Positions 18,750 through 28,774 of a DNA stretch of 64,000 bases are shown one piece after another. The position numbers and the translations under genes are program-made. The notes under the pieces are model-generated. The model made no database searches, was not told where the DNA came from, and worked only from the letters and a program-made list of their open reading frames with translations. Source of the stretch: Acinetobacter beijerinckii CIP 110307. Its GTDB lineage: Bacteria; Pseudomonadota; Gammaproteobacteria; Pseudomonadales; Moraxellaceae. The number at the start of each line of letters is the position of its first letter. Within the stretch, counting starts at the first letter, position 1. The stretch spans positions 1,549,335-1,613,334 of the forward strand of contig NZ_KB849765.1 in the NCBI RefSeq assembly GCF_000369005.1, read 5' to 3'.

Positions 18750-19196
18750 ATGAAGAAAAACCTCTTACAGGTGGGCAATGCGCTAAGTGTATCAATTAAT
18801 ATGTTGCTAAACAGTTATACAGCTGCGTATTAGGTCATTTAAAACATAATGATGAGTTTTTTGATCTTAATTTAGACAGAAAAAAGCAATTTTCTACTAA
18901 ACTTCATTACTTTAATGATGACTTTATAAAAACACAGTTTGTTCTTGTCGCAATTTGTTTTTAAAAATGTATTGTAAATCACTGAAAGAATCAATCAAAA
19001 CCAGCTAGATTAAATCTAATTGATTTTACTAAAAAATATAAATGCTGAGCTTAGATATGTTCATTTGTGCAAAATCACTTGTTGTTTGATCAATTTTCAC
19101 TTAAAATTTGTCCCCTTGTATAACCCCAGTGGCGATCGTCTTAAGTTCGGTATATCCCTTTATCGACACGACGACACGGGCATGTTGGAGTACATT
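18750..19196. other. 447-bp divergent region ispB / rplU
   Basis: Contains the two opposing control regions. A candidate rplU promoter is listed separately. The 70-base rplU leader holds complementary short segments (ATCGTC and GACGAC) that could fold. No small gene is supported: the open frame from 19020 is simply an in-frame extension of rplU without a start signal. Confidence 0.6.
19096..19124 (+). promoter_or_regulatory. candidate sigma70 promoter of rplU-rpmA
   Basis: TTCACT (19096-19101) and TATAAC (19119-19124) are separated by 17 bases. Transcription would begin near 19131 and give a leader of about 66 nt before the rplU start. Confidence 0.45.
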
Positions 19197-19508
19197 ATGT
19201 ACGCAGTAATCCAAAGCGGTGGTAAACAGCACCGTGTTGTTGAGGGTGAAACCCTTAAAGTAGAATTATTGAAAGCTGAAACTGGCGCGACTATTACGTT
19301 TGATGACGTATTAATGGTTGTTAATGGCGAAAGCATTCAAATCGGTGCTCCAGTAGTAGCTGGCGCAAAAGTAACTGCAGAAGTAGTTGGCCATGGTCGT
19401 CACGACAAAATCCGCATCATCAAAATGCGTCGTCGTAAACACTACCGTAAGCAACAAGGTCACCGTCAATGGTTTACCGAGTTGAAAATTACTGGTATCG
19501 CAGGCTAA
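19197..19508 (+). CDS. rplU: 50S ribosomal protein L21
   Basis: L21 binds 23S rRNA in the large subunit. The start [14 protein letters not shown] and the basic [19 protein letters not shown] block near the C-terminus are diagnostic. The 103-residue length is exactly standard from the ATG at 19197, which has GGAG 7 bases upstream; the frame is open further upstream but that part is not coding. It forms an operon with rpmA 17 bases downstream. Confidence 0.98.
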   Translation: MYAVIQSGGKQHRVVEGETLKVELLKAETGATITFDDVLMVVNGESIQIGAPVVAGAKVTAEVVGHGRHDKIRIIKMRRRKHYRKQQGHRQWFTELKITGIAG

Positions 19509-19525
19509 CTCAGGAGTAAATAGAC

Positions 19526-19780
19526 ATGGCAACTAAAAAAGCCGGTGGATCGACGAAGAACGGTCGTGATTCGAATCCTAAGATGTTAGGTGTTAAAGTT
19601 TACGGTGGTCAAACTGTAACTGCTGGTAACATCATCGTTCGTCAACGTGGTACAGAATTCCACGCTGGTGCAAATGTTGGTATGGGTCGTGACCATACTT
19701 TATTTGCTACTGCTGACGGCGTAGTAAAATTTGAAGTGAAAGGTCAATTTGGCCGTCGCTATGTAACTGTTGAAGCTTAA
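19526..19780 (+). CDS. rpmA: 50S ribosomal protein L27
   Basis: L27 reaches toward the peptidyl-transferase centre with its N-terminal tail. The 84-residue sequence begins [16 protein letters not shown], as in all proteobacterial L27, without the cleaved extension found in Firmicutes. AGGAG precedes the ATG. It is the second gene of the rplU-rpmA operon and is followed by a terminator. Confidence 0.98.
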   Translation: MATKKAGGSTKNGRDSNPKMLGVKVYGGQTVTAGNIIVRQRGTEFHAGANVGMGRDHTLFATADGVVKFEVKGQFGRRYVTVEA

Positions 19781-19797
19781 GTTTTAATAGTTCGAGA

Positions 19798-19823
19798 AAA
19801 CCCGCGTTAAGCGGGTTTTTTTT
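19798..19823 (+). terminator. rho-independent terminator of rplU-rpmA
   Basis: AAACCCGC and GCGGGTTT pair around GTTAA, followed by a T run, 17 bases after the rpmA stop. Confidence 0.92.
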
Positions 19824-19848
19824 ATATGTCTAAATTTTGAATTGTGTT

Positions 19849-20718
19849 TTAGTTTGATGGTTTTCCAAAATTTTCCGTTTTTAAGTCTTCGTATGCCTGT
19901 AAAATTTCTTCATAGTTGTTCATGACAAAAAATCCATGTCCGTTAATCGGCTCATGCAGTGGTTTTGCAGATAAAAATAATAAATCGCAATTTTCTAAAG
20001 CTGTAATTGCAACATCGTTGCCAAAACTAGACATAACCGCCATAGCCTGTTCTTCCAGAATATCTTCATCAGCAGAAAATTGAAGCTTGCCACGGCGCAA
20101 ATAAATCAGAGTACTATCTCCGTGTTGAGCTGGCAGAATCAGTTGGCTTCCTTTAGACAAATGAACGTCAAGTACATTCATCGGGCTAAAAGTCTGAGCA
20201 ATACCTTCAATCGTCTGAAACTCACCTGCCACAATACGAACATAACCTGCATTATTTTCGAGTAAGACTTTTGGAATATTGCTATTCGATAAACTTTGAT
20301 AGTGTGGTGCAGACATTTTATCTTTTGCGGGCAGATTGACCCACAATTGCACCATTTCAAAGTAACCACCACCCTCGCGAAAAGCAGGGCTAAAATGTTC
20401 TGTATGCTGAATGCCAGAAGCAGCGGTCATCCATTGCACATCACCTTCTTGAATGACACCGCCGTTGCCAATAGAATCTTGATGTTCTAATTCACCTGAA
20501 AAAACGAAAGTGACTGTTTCAAAACCACGATGTGGATGTTGATCTACCCCTTTCTTATTGCTTTTCGGTGCTAAACGACCTGGTCCGAGATGATCCAAGA
20601 GTAGAAAAGGAGACGTGGTATTACCAAGTTCCTGATAAGAAAATACAGAAAGTGCAGGATAGAAGTCACCAATTGCAAATCGAGTATCATTGCGGTGAAT
20701 AAAGGCAAGGCTTTTCAT
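19849..20718 (-). CDS. pirin-family protein
   Basis: A 289-residue bicupin of the pirin family, which are iron-binding proteins; some act as quercetinases, others bind regulators or pyruvate dehydrogenase. The N-terminal cupin has HPHRGFETVT and, further on, GIQHTEHF, which supply the metal-binding histidines and glutamate. The C-terminal cupin is degenerate, as usual. It converges on rpmA and diverges from lolA. The natural substrate is not deducible. Confidence 0.9.
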   Translation of the reverse strand: MKSLAFIHRNDTRFAIGDFYPALSVFSYQELGNTTSPFLLLDHLGPGRLAPKSNKKGVDQHPHRGFETVTFVFSGELEHQDSIGNGGVIQEGDVQWMTAASGIQHTEHFSPAFREGGGYFEMVQLWVNLPAKDKMSAPHYQSLSNSNIPKVLLENNAGYVRIVAGEFQTIEGIAQTFSPMNVLDVHLSKGSQLILPAQHGDSTLIYLRRGKLQFSADEDILEEQAMAVMSSFGNDVAITALENCDLLFLSAKPLHEPINGHGFFVMNNYEEILQAYEDLKTENFGKPSN

Positions 20719-21015
20719 TCGTTATACTTCTAAATAGAGCTTGTACTAGACTAACAAAATCTAATTTTTCGTCTAGCATGTTGTTGATAAACAGTTTCTC
20801 ATTTTAGATATAATCATTAAAATTGTATTCTTCTTTGATCTTTATCGCTAAGCGCTTTTATTATTACAATCTCTACATAAAGGCTGTAACTTCATACATA
20901 ATGCAGAACTTTGCGACACGAATTACACAAAACCGATGATTTTCTTCATTTTTTAAATGATCAAAAACAGTAAGATGTCGTCATGACAGTAGAAATCTGA
21001 TAGAAGGTTCATTTT

Positions 21016-21714
21016 ATGAATTTCGTAAAAAAAATCGCTTATGCAACAACTTTAAGTGTGGCTACACTTGCTCCTGTTGTGAGTAGTCAGGTATTTGCTG
21101 CACCCGTGGCTGCATCGACTCAGCAGGCGACGAATAGTTTGGTCCAACAATTATCAGGCTTACAAAGATTCACAGCAGATTTTGAACAAAGCACAAAAGT
21201 AGCTGCAAGTAACAAGGCAGTTCAGAAAAAAGGTTTAACTGCTCAACATATGAATCAGACTTTTAAAGGTTCAATGAAAGTTGAACGACCTGGAAAGTTT
21301 TATTGGGAAACCACGAGTCCTGCAAAACAAACGATTGTTACCACAGGTAAAGTGGTATGGATTTATGATCCTGATTTACAACAAGCAGTACGTCAAAGCT
21401 TGGATGATCAAATTGCCAATACGCCTGCATTATTATTATCAGGCAATACCAATCAGATTATGCAGTCTTATCGTGTGACCCAACCTGACCGTACCAAGCT
21501 GTATTACACCTTGTATCCAAAACAGGAAGATGGTGCATTTCAAAGCTTAACGATTAGTTTTGGAGCGAACAAGGCCCCTAATTTAATGGTCTTAGCGGAC
21601 TCATTAGGTCAGACGACTTATGTACGTTTCAGTAATATTAAAGTGAATCAACCAATTCCAGCATCGGTATTTAATTTCACGCCGCCGAAAGGCACTGATA
21701 TTATTGATCAGTAA
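21016..21714 (+). CDS. lolA: outer-membrane lipoprotein carrier protein LolA
   Basis: LolA is the periplasmic chaperone that carries lipoproteins from LolCDE to LolB. The 232-residue precursor starts with a Sec signal peptide (basic MNFVKK, hydrophobic core, probable cleavage after QVFA near residue 29). The mature protein has the LolA landmarks: FEQ near the start, GKFYWETTSP with the conserved tryptophan, and KVVWIYDPDLQQ. AGAAGG lies before the ATG. It is monocistronic, with its own terminator. Confidence 0.93.
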   Translation: MNFVKKIAYATTLSVATLAPVVSSQVFAAPVAASTQQATNSLVQQLSGLQRFTADFEQSTKVAASNKAVQKKGLTAQHMNQTFKGSMKVERPGKFYWETTSPAKQTIVTTGKVVWIYDPDLQQAVRQSLDDQIANTPALLLSGNTNQIMQSYRVTQPDRTKLYYTLYPKQEDGAFQSLTISFGANKAPNLMVLADSLGQTTYVRFSNIKVNQPIPASVFNFTPPKGTDIIDQ

Positions 21715-21729
21715 TTCTTTACCTATTCA

Positions 21730-21754
21730 AAAAGCCGCACATGTTGCGGCTTTT
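21730..21754 (+). terminator. rho-independent terminator of lolA
   Basis: AAAAGCCGCA and TGCGGCTTTT pair around CATGT, 16 bases after the lolA stop. Confidence 0.9.
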
Positions 21755-21832
21755 CTGTGAAAGTTGGATACATTTCTTAATTTCATCTCAGGACAAGGCT
21801 TTGTATAGTGAAGAAAAACATCAGAGACTTGC

Positions 21833-22597
21833 ATGACGATGAATACTTCACAACTATTAAAAATTATTCCACTGATCCCAATTCTGACAGTTGTTGTATT
21901 GGCGGGTTGTCAACCAAAACAAGATACTGCTGCGACAACTGAAAAAGTGGATATTCCATTGATTCATGCAAAAGTGGTGACAGTTAAAATTCCAAAACAA
22001 AAAGTCTGTTTGGAGGATGGCTGTACTAGTTATGATTTGCAAACAGTTGAAACCAATCAGAAATGGATTGATGAATATTTCGTGAATCGTATGAAAAAGG
22101 CAGAGCCGAATGCGTTTTCCAATATCGCAGATCAAAAAGTAAAAGTACCAGCAGATGAACCCTCACTGAGTGAAAGCAGTACTTATGTTCGTTTTGTTGG
22201 GCAAAATTATAACTTAGCGACTTTTGCGATTCAGAGTTATTCCTATTCTGCTGGCGCTGCACATGGCATGTCACATCAAGAATTTGTGAATTTTGACTTA
22301 AGCAATAAAAAACACATTACGGTCAGTGAGTTGCTTAAACCTGATATGAATACCAAACTACGTGATGAACTTTATGCCTCTAATCAGAACTGGTTAGAAG
22401 ATCACAGCATTAAAAAAGATGATCTACAGGTAAGCGACAATTATTATTATGGTGTCAATGGGATTGTATTTGTTTACCCACTTTATGAGTTAGCGTCTTA
22501 TGCGGAAGGGATGAGCGAATTGACACTACCGTACTATGCGGCCAAGCAGTTTGTGAAAGCAGAATATTTACCGAGCTTACCTAAAGATCCTAATTAG
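21833..22597 (+). CDS. DUF3298/RsiV-like lipoprotein
   Basis: A 254-residue predicted lipoprotein: a short N-terminal hydrophobic segment ends in the lipobox LAGC (Cys 26). The mature protein has the DUF4163/DUF3298 arrangement; the block SYSYSAGAAHGMSHQEFVNF followed by ITVSELLK is characteristic of the family that includes the extracytoplasmic domain of anti-sigma factor RsiV. No sigma factor gene is nearby and there is no cytoplasmic anti-sigma domain, so this is more likely a stand-alone envelope protein. A second ATG two codons in is also possible. Confidence 0.8.
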   Translation: MTMNTSQLLKIIPLIPILTVVVLAGCQPKQDTAATTEKVDIPLIHAKVVTVKIPKQKVCLEDGCTSYDLQTVETNQKWIDEYFVNRMKKAEPNAFSNIADQKVKVPADEPSLSESSTYVRFVGQNYNLATFAIQSYSYSAGAAHGMSHQEFVNFDLSNKKHITVSELLKPDMNTKLRDELYASNQNWLEDHSIKKDDLQVSDNYYYGVNGIVFVYPLYELASYAEGMSELTLPYYAAKQFVKAEYLPSLPKDPN

Positions 22598-22602
22598 TTT
22601 AA

Positions 22603-22640
22603 CTCAGCGCCTACATCTTAGCTGTAGGTGCTGAGACTTT
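22603..22640 (+). terminator. strong hairpin after the DUF3298 gene, probable terminator
   Basis: A 13-bp stem (CTCAGCGCCTACA with TGTAGGTGCTGAG, one G-U) and 7-base loop begin just after the stop. The T run is short (ACTTTATT), so termination may be partial. Confidence 0.6.
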
Positions 22641-22707
22641 ATTGCCAATCACTGTATTTTTTTAGGTTAAAGCCTTACACTATAGCCAGTTTTTTCTCTA
22701 TTCATGA

Positions 22708-23985
<1,278 letters not shown>

Positions 23986-24052
23986 ACATTGCATCGATTT
24001 TGTGCATAGTTTTTGCTTTAGTTCAATCAGATCGAAAATATAGAGGCGTGAT

Positions 24053-25426
24053 GTGGAAATTTTCCCAATCTCTTTAAAGTTGCAGCAGCAACGTTGTCTG
24101 ATTGTGGGTGGTGGGCATATTGCCTACCGTAAAGCGAACTTGCTTGTTAAAGCTGGTGCAATTGTTGATGTGATTGCACCAGATATCATCCCTGAATTAC
24201 GCCAACTTATTGAGCAATCAAAAGGGCAATATATTCAAGCCTCTTTTTCTGACACTGTTTTGACAACGGCTTATCGTTTAGTAATTGCTGCAACAGATCA
24301 ACCTGCCGTCAATAAAGCGGTATTTGAACAGTGTGAACAGCGCAATCTGTTGGTCAACAGTGTTGATGATATTCCACATTGTCGATTCATGGTGCCAGCG
24401 ATTATTGATCGTTCACCTTTGGTGATTTCAGTTGCTTCCAATGGCGCATCGCCTGTTTTATCTAGACAGCTACGCACTCAGATCGAAACCATTGTGCCGC
24501 ACGGCATGGGTAAATTGGCTGAATTTTCGGGGCTATGGCGTAAGCAAGTGAAAGCCAAAATTGTCAATCCTGATGAGCGTCGTATCTTCTGGGAAAATTT
24601 GTACGCCAGTCCTCTGAAAGAACAGGTTTTCAATGACAATATTGATGTGGCGAATGATCTGATTGAGCAGGCTTTAACTGAATGGACAGCACCGAAAGGT
24701 GAAGTGTATTTGGTCGGGGCGGGTCCAGGTGATCCTGAGCTTTTGACCTTAAAAGCATTACGTCTGATGCAGCAAGCGGATGTGGTGATTTATGATCGCT
24801 TAGTGTCTGCGCCTATCTTAGATTTGTGTCGTCGTGATGCCGAAAAGATTTATGTTGGTAAAGCCCGTTCTAATCACTCGGTTCCACAAGATGGTATCAA
24901 TGCTTTATTGGTTGAATATGCACAGCAAGGTAAACGTGTTTGTCGCTTAAAAGGCGGCGATCCTTTTATCTTTGGACGTGGTGGAGAGGAAATTCAAGAG
25001 TTGGTGGAAGCCAATGTGACTTTTCAAGTTGTTCCCGGTATTACCGCTGCTTCAGGTTGTTCGGCTTATGCAGGGATTCCATTAACCCATCGTGATTATG
25101 CACAAAGTGTACGCTTCTTGACAGGGCATTTAAAAGAAGGCTCACCTGAGTTACCTTGGAATGAACTAGTCTATGAAAACCAAACTTTAGTCCTTTATAT
25201 GGGATTGGTCGGCTTGGAGCGTATTTGTGAACAATTAATTGCACACGGCCAACGTCCAACCATGCCTGTTGCATTGATCTCTAAAGGTACAACACCTGAA
25301 CAAAAAGTTGTTGTTGGAACCTTAGCTGATATAGCCACCAAAGTGTCTGAACATCATATCGTAGCACCGACTTTAACTATTATTGGTGAAGTGGTGAGTC
25401 TACGTGAGCAGTTAAAATGGCAATAA
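24053..25426 (+). CDS. cysG: siroheme synthase CysG (trifunctional)
   Basis: CysG converts uroporphyrinogen III to siroheme, the cofactor of sulfite and nitrite reductases. The 457-residue length equals that of E. coli CysG. Residues 1-~205 form the CysGB dehydrogenase/ferrochelatase with an NAD-binding loop (IVGGGHIAYRKA). From ~215 the CysGA SAM-dependent methyltransferase follows, with VGAGPGDPELLT, KGGDPFIFGRGGEE and PGITAASGCSAYAGIPLTHR. Translation starts at GTG with GAGG upstream. A repeat-like hairpin lies directly after the stop. Confidence 0.96.
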   Translation: MEIFPISLKLQQQRCLIVGGGHIAYRKANLLVKAGAIVDVIAPDIIPELRQLIEQSKGQYIQASFSDTVLTTAYRLVIAATDQPAVNKAVFEQCEQRNLLVNSVDDIPHCRFMVPAIIDRSPLVISVASNGASPVLSRQLRTQIETIVPHGMGKLAEFSGLWRKQVKAKIVNPDERRIFWENLYASPLKEQVFNDNIDVANDLIEQALTEWTAPKGEVYLVGAGPGDPELLTLKALRLMQQADVVIYDRLVSAPILDLCRRDAEKIYVGKARSNHSVPQDGINALLVEYAQQGKRVCRLKGGDPFIFGRGGEEIQELVEANVTFQVVPGITAASGCSAYAGIPLTHRDYAQSVRFLTGHLKEGSPELPWNELVYENQTLVLYMGLVGLERICEQLIAHGQRPTMPVALISKGTTPEQKVVVGTLADIATKVSEHHIVAPTLTIIGEVVSLREQLKWQ

Positions 25427-25427
25427 C

Positions 25428-25470
25428 ATTCTCCCTACACTTCCTTTAAAAAAGGGAGGTTAGGAGGGAT
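25428..25470. repeat. imperfect palindromic element between cysG and trmL
   Basis: CTCCCTACACTTCCTTT pairs imperfectly with AAAGGGAGGTTAGGAGGG, separated by AAA. Its pyrimidine/purine arms resemble the element at 52174-52243, so both may belong to one dispersed repeat family. It may also act as an attenuator after cysG. Confidence 0.5.
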
Positions 25471-25491
25471 TATTAAAAGTAGAGAAAATTT

Positions 25492-25965
25492 GTGATTCAT
25501 GTTGTCCTATACGAACCTGAGATTCCAGCGAATACAGGTAATATCATTCGTTTATGTGCTAATACAGGTGCACAATTACACCTAGTCAAACCTTTAGGTT
25601 TTGAACTCGATGATAAAAAGTTAAAACGCGCTGGTTTGGACTATCACGAATGGGCAAGAGTGTTGATATGGGACAATATTGAATTGTGTCTTGCTGATCT
25701 AAAGTCTAAAGGTGTTGAGCATGTATTTCCACTCACTACCAAAGGTACAGCAACACCGCATACAGTAGACCTCAACCGTCCAGTTGCCTTGTTGATGGGC
25801 CCTGAAACACGTGGTCTACCTGAGCAAGTGCGTTTGATGTTCCCACAAGATCAGTGGATTCGTCTACCTATGGCTGAAAATTCAAGAAGTTTGAATCTTT
25901 CCAATGCGACAGCCGTAATCGTATATGAAGCATGGAGACAGCAGGGTTTTAAGGCTTTAGTTTAA
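25492..25965 (+). CDS. trmL: tRNA (cytidine/uridine-34 2'-O)-methyltransferase TrmL
   Basis: TrmL methylates the wobble ribose of tRNA-Leu species using SAM. The 157-residue length is standard for this minimal SPOUT enzyme. Visible motifs are [19 protein letters not shown] at the N-terminus, [10 protein letters not shown] in the middle, and [14 protein letters not shown] in the SPOUT knot. The start is GTG. Its terminator hairpin extends into the stop codon region of the convergent hxlR-type gene. Confidence 0.94.
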   Translation: MIHVVLYEPEIPANTGNIIRLCANTGAQLHLVKPLGFELDDKKLKRAGLDYHEWARVLIWDNIELCLADLKSKGVEHVFPLTTKGTATPHTVDLNRPVALLMGPETRGLPEQVRLMFPQDQWIRLPMAENSRSLNLSNATAVIVYEAWRQQGFKALV

Positions 25966-25983
25966 ATTTAATATTGAACAACT

Positions 25984-26018
25984 AAAACGGCTTAAAGTGA
26001 TCTACTTTAAGTCGTTTT
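25984..26018 (+). terminator. terminator of trmL overlapping the end of the convergent regulator gene
   Basis: AAAACGGCTTAAAGT pairs with ACTTTAAGTCGTTTT (one G-U on the plus strand) around GATCT. The stem contains the stop codon and last codons of the minus-strand gene ending at 26002. Confidence 0.8.
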
Positions 26019-26391
26019 CTTGTTTTGAGGCTGAGTCAAACTTATGCTGAGCTGATATTACTTTTTCAATATTACTTTCAGCCCAATCTTTTAATTGAAA
26101 CGCCATTTTGGCAACTTCATATCCTAAAGATGTTAATGAATAATCAACACGTATCGGAGATGTATTCTGGACTTGTCTTTCGATAAAACCATCGCGTTCC
26201 AGCATTTTTAGCTTTTGGGAAAGGACTTTAGGTGAAATACCTTGAATGCTCTTTTTTAGTAAATTGAAGTGCTGAGTTTCTCTAGCTAATACATTAATAA
26301 TCAGTAAAACCCATTTATCTGCAATTTTTTCAAAAAATAAACGAGCAGGGCAATGTTGTTGATAAATATTATATTTTAATGCCTGATTCAT
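26002..26391 (-). CDS. HxlR-family transcriptional regulator
   Basis: A 129-residue winged-helix regulator. The family signature CPARLFFEKIADKWVLLII is at the N-terminus, followed by the recognition region GISPKVLSQKLKMLERDGFIERQV. Cys 15 in the QHCP motif is the conserved position that senses quinones or electrophiles in several HxlR proteins (YodB, QorR). It diverges from a flavodoxin gene, the classic arrangement for HxlR regulators of quinone-detoxifying reductases. A perfect palindrome between the genes is a likely operator. Confidence 0.9.
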   Translation of the reverse strand: MNQALKYNIYQQHCPARLFFEKIADKWVLLIINVLARETQHFNLLKKSIQGISPKVLSQKLKMLERDGFIERQVQNTSPIRVDYSLTSLGYEVAKMAFQLKDWAESNIEKVISAQHKFDSASKQENDLK

Positions 26392-26425
26392 TTAAATACT
26401 CTCATTTTCTTGGCTGATACTACCC

Positions 26426-26443
26426 AGTTACCATTAGGTAACT
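26426..26443. promoter_or_regulatory. palindromic operator candidate for the HxlR regulator
   Basis: AGTTACC and GGTAACT form a perfect inverted repeat around ATTA. It lies between the divergent genes, 2 bases upstream of the -35 box of the flavodoxin promoter. Confidence 0.6.
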
Positions 26444-26445
26444 AA

Positions 26446-26473
26446 TTGACACCTAGTTTCTAAAATATATCAT
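26446..26473 (+). promoter_or_regulatory. sigma70 promoter of the flavodoxin gene
   Basis: A perfect TTGACA (26446-26451) and TATCAT (26468-26473) are 16 bases apart, giving a start near 26480 and a short leader before the ATG at 26508. Confidence 0.65.
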
Positions 26474-26507
26474 TAAATCGAACTTTTTAAAAATTTTGGA
26501 TATTCTC

Positions 26508-27062
26508 ATGACACAAATTGCAGTTGTTTACTTCTCAGGTTATGGCCACACCAAAGTGGTTGCTGAAACTTTTGCGGGTGCGATTGACGCATCATTAATT
26601 GAAATTGATCAGAATGGTGAAATTACGGAACAGGATTGGCAAACACTCAATACTGCACAAGGAATTGTGTTTGGGGCACCAACCTATATGGCAGCGACAC
26701 CTTGGCAGTTTAAGAAATTTGCGGATGCTTCCTCAAAAATTTGGTTTACTCGTGGTTGGCAAGATAAAGTTTTTGCTGGTTTTACCAACAGTGCTAGCTT
26801 GAATGGTGATAAGCAAGTCACTTTGATCCAATTACAAACCTTGGCATCTCAGCATGGTGGTATTTGGGTTAGCTTAGGTTTATTGCCAGCCAATACCAAA
26901 GATGCGAAACGTGAAGATGTAAATAACTTAGGGGGTTCTGTTGGTCTGTTGGTTCAGTCGCCATCAGATGCGAGTACGGATGAGATTCCTACAGGGGATT
27001 TGGAGACAGCCAAACTTTATGCGAAACGTGTGCAATCTATTGTTGAAAAACTACATGGATAA
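26508..27062 (+). CDS. flavodoxin / WrbA-like NAD(P)H:quinone oxidoreductase
   Basis: A 184-residue flavodoxin-fold protein. The FMN phosphate loop is near the N-terminus (YFSGYGHTKVVAE), and the isoalloxazine-contacting loops are FGAPTYMAATPWQFKKFAD and KVFAGFTNSASLNGDK, as in WrbA-type quinone reductases. I start at the ATG at 26508; a TTG four codons earlier is unlikely. Control by the divergent HxlR regulator would fit a role in two-electron reduction of toxic quinones, but the substrate is inferred. Confidence 0.88.
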   Translation: MTQIAVVYFSGYGHTKVVAETFAGAIDASLIEIDQNGEITEQDWQTLNTAQGIVFGAPTYMAATPWQFKKFADASSKIWFTRGWQDKVFAGFTNSASLNGDKQVTLIQLQTLASQHGGIWVSLGLLPANTKDAKREDVNNLGGSVGLLVQSPSDASTDEIPTGDLETAKLYAKRVQSIVEKLHG

Positions 27063-27073
27063 TTTGTAAAAAT

Positions 27074-27100
27074 AAAAAAGGCGCATTGAGCGCCTTTTTT
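27074..27100. terminator. bidirectional terminator, flavodoxin / APC permease
   Basis: AAAAAAGGCGC and GCGCCTTTTTT pair around ATTGA between two convergent genes, giving a T run on both strands. Confidence 0.92.
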
Positions 27101-27113
27101 GAATTGTGAAGTT

Positions 27114-28508
27114 CTATCGGTCATCAAACTCATTATGTTGAGGGGCATTGTATTTAAAGCCTTTGGTTTTATAACCAAGGTATAAAATACCGAACATTGC
27201 CCACCATAAACCATATTTTAATGCGGTGTCTTCAATTTCAAGCCACATCGCAAACACGCTGATAAATCCTAAGAGAGGAATAATCACAAAGCTTAGAATA
27301 TCTTTGAACGTTTTGGTGCGACCGTCACGTAGAGCATAACGTGAAATCACCGACAGGTTCACAAAGGTGAAGGCAATCAGGGCACCAAAGCTGATCATAG
27401 AAATCACAACATCCAGACTCATAAAGCCTGCACTCAATGCAACCAATCCTACAATCAGGATGTTGTATGAAGGTGTAAAGGTTTTAGGACTAATATGACC
27501 AAAGATTTTCTTATTGATAACCCCGTCACGGCCCATAACATACATCAAACGAGACACACCTGCATGCGCAGAAATCCCAGATGCCATGACTGTCACAATC
27601 GCAAAAGCAAGTACGTAAGATTGGAACAATGAACCACCAACCAATAATAGAATATCTGGTTGAGTCGCTGCGACATCTTGGAAATAGCTTTTTGGATCAT
27701 TAGGAAAATAGATTTGCATGAAGTAAGTGCTGATAATGAAAATCACACCAGCAAATAAAGCTGTTAAGAATATTGCTTTCGGCAAAGTCTTTTCAGTGTC
27801 TTTGGTTTCTTCAGCAAGAGAGCTGAGTGAATCAAAGCCTGTAAATGAGAAACACAGTAAGGTTGCGCCTGTAACTAATGCACCAACTGAGGTGAGTTCA
27901 TTCCAGAAAGGTTCTAAGCTCCAAAGCTGATAACGCGTTTCTGCGGTAATTACACCTTCGGCGTTATAACCCATTTGTAATTTGCTATAAACTAAATATG
28001 TAAATACAGCAATTACAATCAGTTGGACTAAAACAATCAGACTGTTAAAGTTCGCAACAAAACGTGCGCCACGTAGATTAATCCCTGTCATAAATGCAGT
28101 TAGGACAATCACCCAAACCCAATGATTCACATCTGGAAACAACGCTTCAAGATAAATGACGGCCAAAATAATATTGACCATTGGCGAAAGCAAATAATCT
28201 AGCCATGAAGACCATCCCACCATAAAACCAACGTTTGGATGGATAGATTTTTGCGCATAGGTGTAAGCCGATCCTGATGATGGGTAACGGCGAATCATGT
28301 GACCATAACTGATCGATGTGAATAAAATTGCAACTAAGGCAACAATATAAGAAGTCGGAACATGATGATGACTTTCTTCAGATACTAACCCAAAAGTATC
28401 AAACAACGTCATGGGTTGAATATAGGCTAAGCCAATAATAATAATGTGCCAGAGACCTAGCGTTTTTTGCAGCTTAGCTACCGATGGAGTCCCAGAGATA
28501 TTTGTCAA
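27114..28508 (-). CDS. APC-superfamily amino acid/polyamine permease
   Basis: A 464-residue inner-membrane transporter with about twelve transmembrane helices. The conserved APC consensus is visible in TM1 (GLWHIIIIGLAYIQPMTLFDTFG) and TM6 (CFSFTGFDSLSSLAEE). Overall it resembles PuuP-like and GABA/putrescine importers, but the substrate is not fixed by sequence. Translation appears to start at TTG, with GAGGAT 7 bases upstream; the next ATG lies within TM1. A 9-bp inverted repeat sits in the leader at 28555-28578. Confidence 0.85.
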   Translation of the reverse strand: MTNISGTPSVAKLQKTLGLWHIIIIGLAYIQPMTLFDTFGLVSEESHHHVPTSYIVALVAILFTSISYGHMIRRYPSSGSAYTYAQKSIHPNVGFMVGWSSWLDYLLSPMVNIILAVIYLEALFPDVNHWVWVIVLTAFMTGINLRGARFVANFNSLIVLVQLIVIAVFTYLVYSKLQMGYNAEGVITAETRYQLWSLEPFWNELTSVGALVTGATLLCFSFTGFDSLSSLAEETKDTEKTLPKAIFLTALFAGVIFIISTYFMQIYFPNDPKSYFQDVAATQPDILLLVGGSLFQSYVLAFAIVTVMASGISAHAGVSRLMYVMGRDGVINKKIFGHISPKTFTPSYNILIVGLVALSAGFMSLDVVISMISFGALIAFTFVNLSVISRYALRDGRTKTFKDILSFVIIPLLGFISVFAMWLEIEDTALKYGLWWAMFGILYLGYKTKGFKYNAPQHNEFDDR

Positions 28509-28554
28509 CGGCGTTATCCTCGTAATCGTTGATCAAGGATCAGCTATGGTTTAA

Positions 28555-28578
28555 GGATCATTTGAGACGAAATGATCC
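28555..28578. repeat. 9-bp inverted repeat in the permease leader
   Basis: GGATCATTT and AAATGATCC flank GAGACG. A further GGATCA occurs about 20 bases nearer the gene. A candidate operator for the permease; no T run for termination. Confidence 0.4.
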
Positions 28579-28708
28579 CCCCTACAGGAATAAGAAGTGC
28601 GCCAATTTATCTCAAATCCCTATAAATTGTCAGCACTTTTATGTTTTTTTTAGCAATTTTTTTGCCAATTTGCGAGACAAACCGATGAATAAAGATTCAC
28701 CTAAAATA

Positions 28709-28745
28709 TAAAATCCCCAATATCGAATAGGTATTGGGGATTTTT
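28709..28745 (-). terminator. rho-independent terminator of the alcohol dehydrogenase operon
   Basis: AAATCCCCAATA pairs with TATTGGGGATTT around a 9-base loop. It lies 30 bases beyond the dehydrogenase stop, with T-rich sequence on the minus strand. Confidence 0.85.
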
Positions 28746-28774
28746 GCTTGTAAAAAATTAATTAAATAAATGAA

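Noticed and set aside
19020..19196. Upstream in-frame extension of rplU that would add 59 residues
   Set aside because: No ribosome-binding site at the upstream start; L21 is always ~103 residues and the extension covers the promoter.
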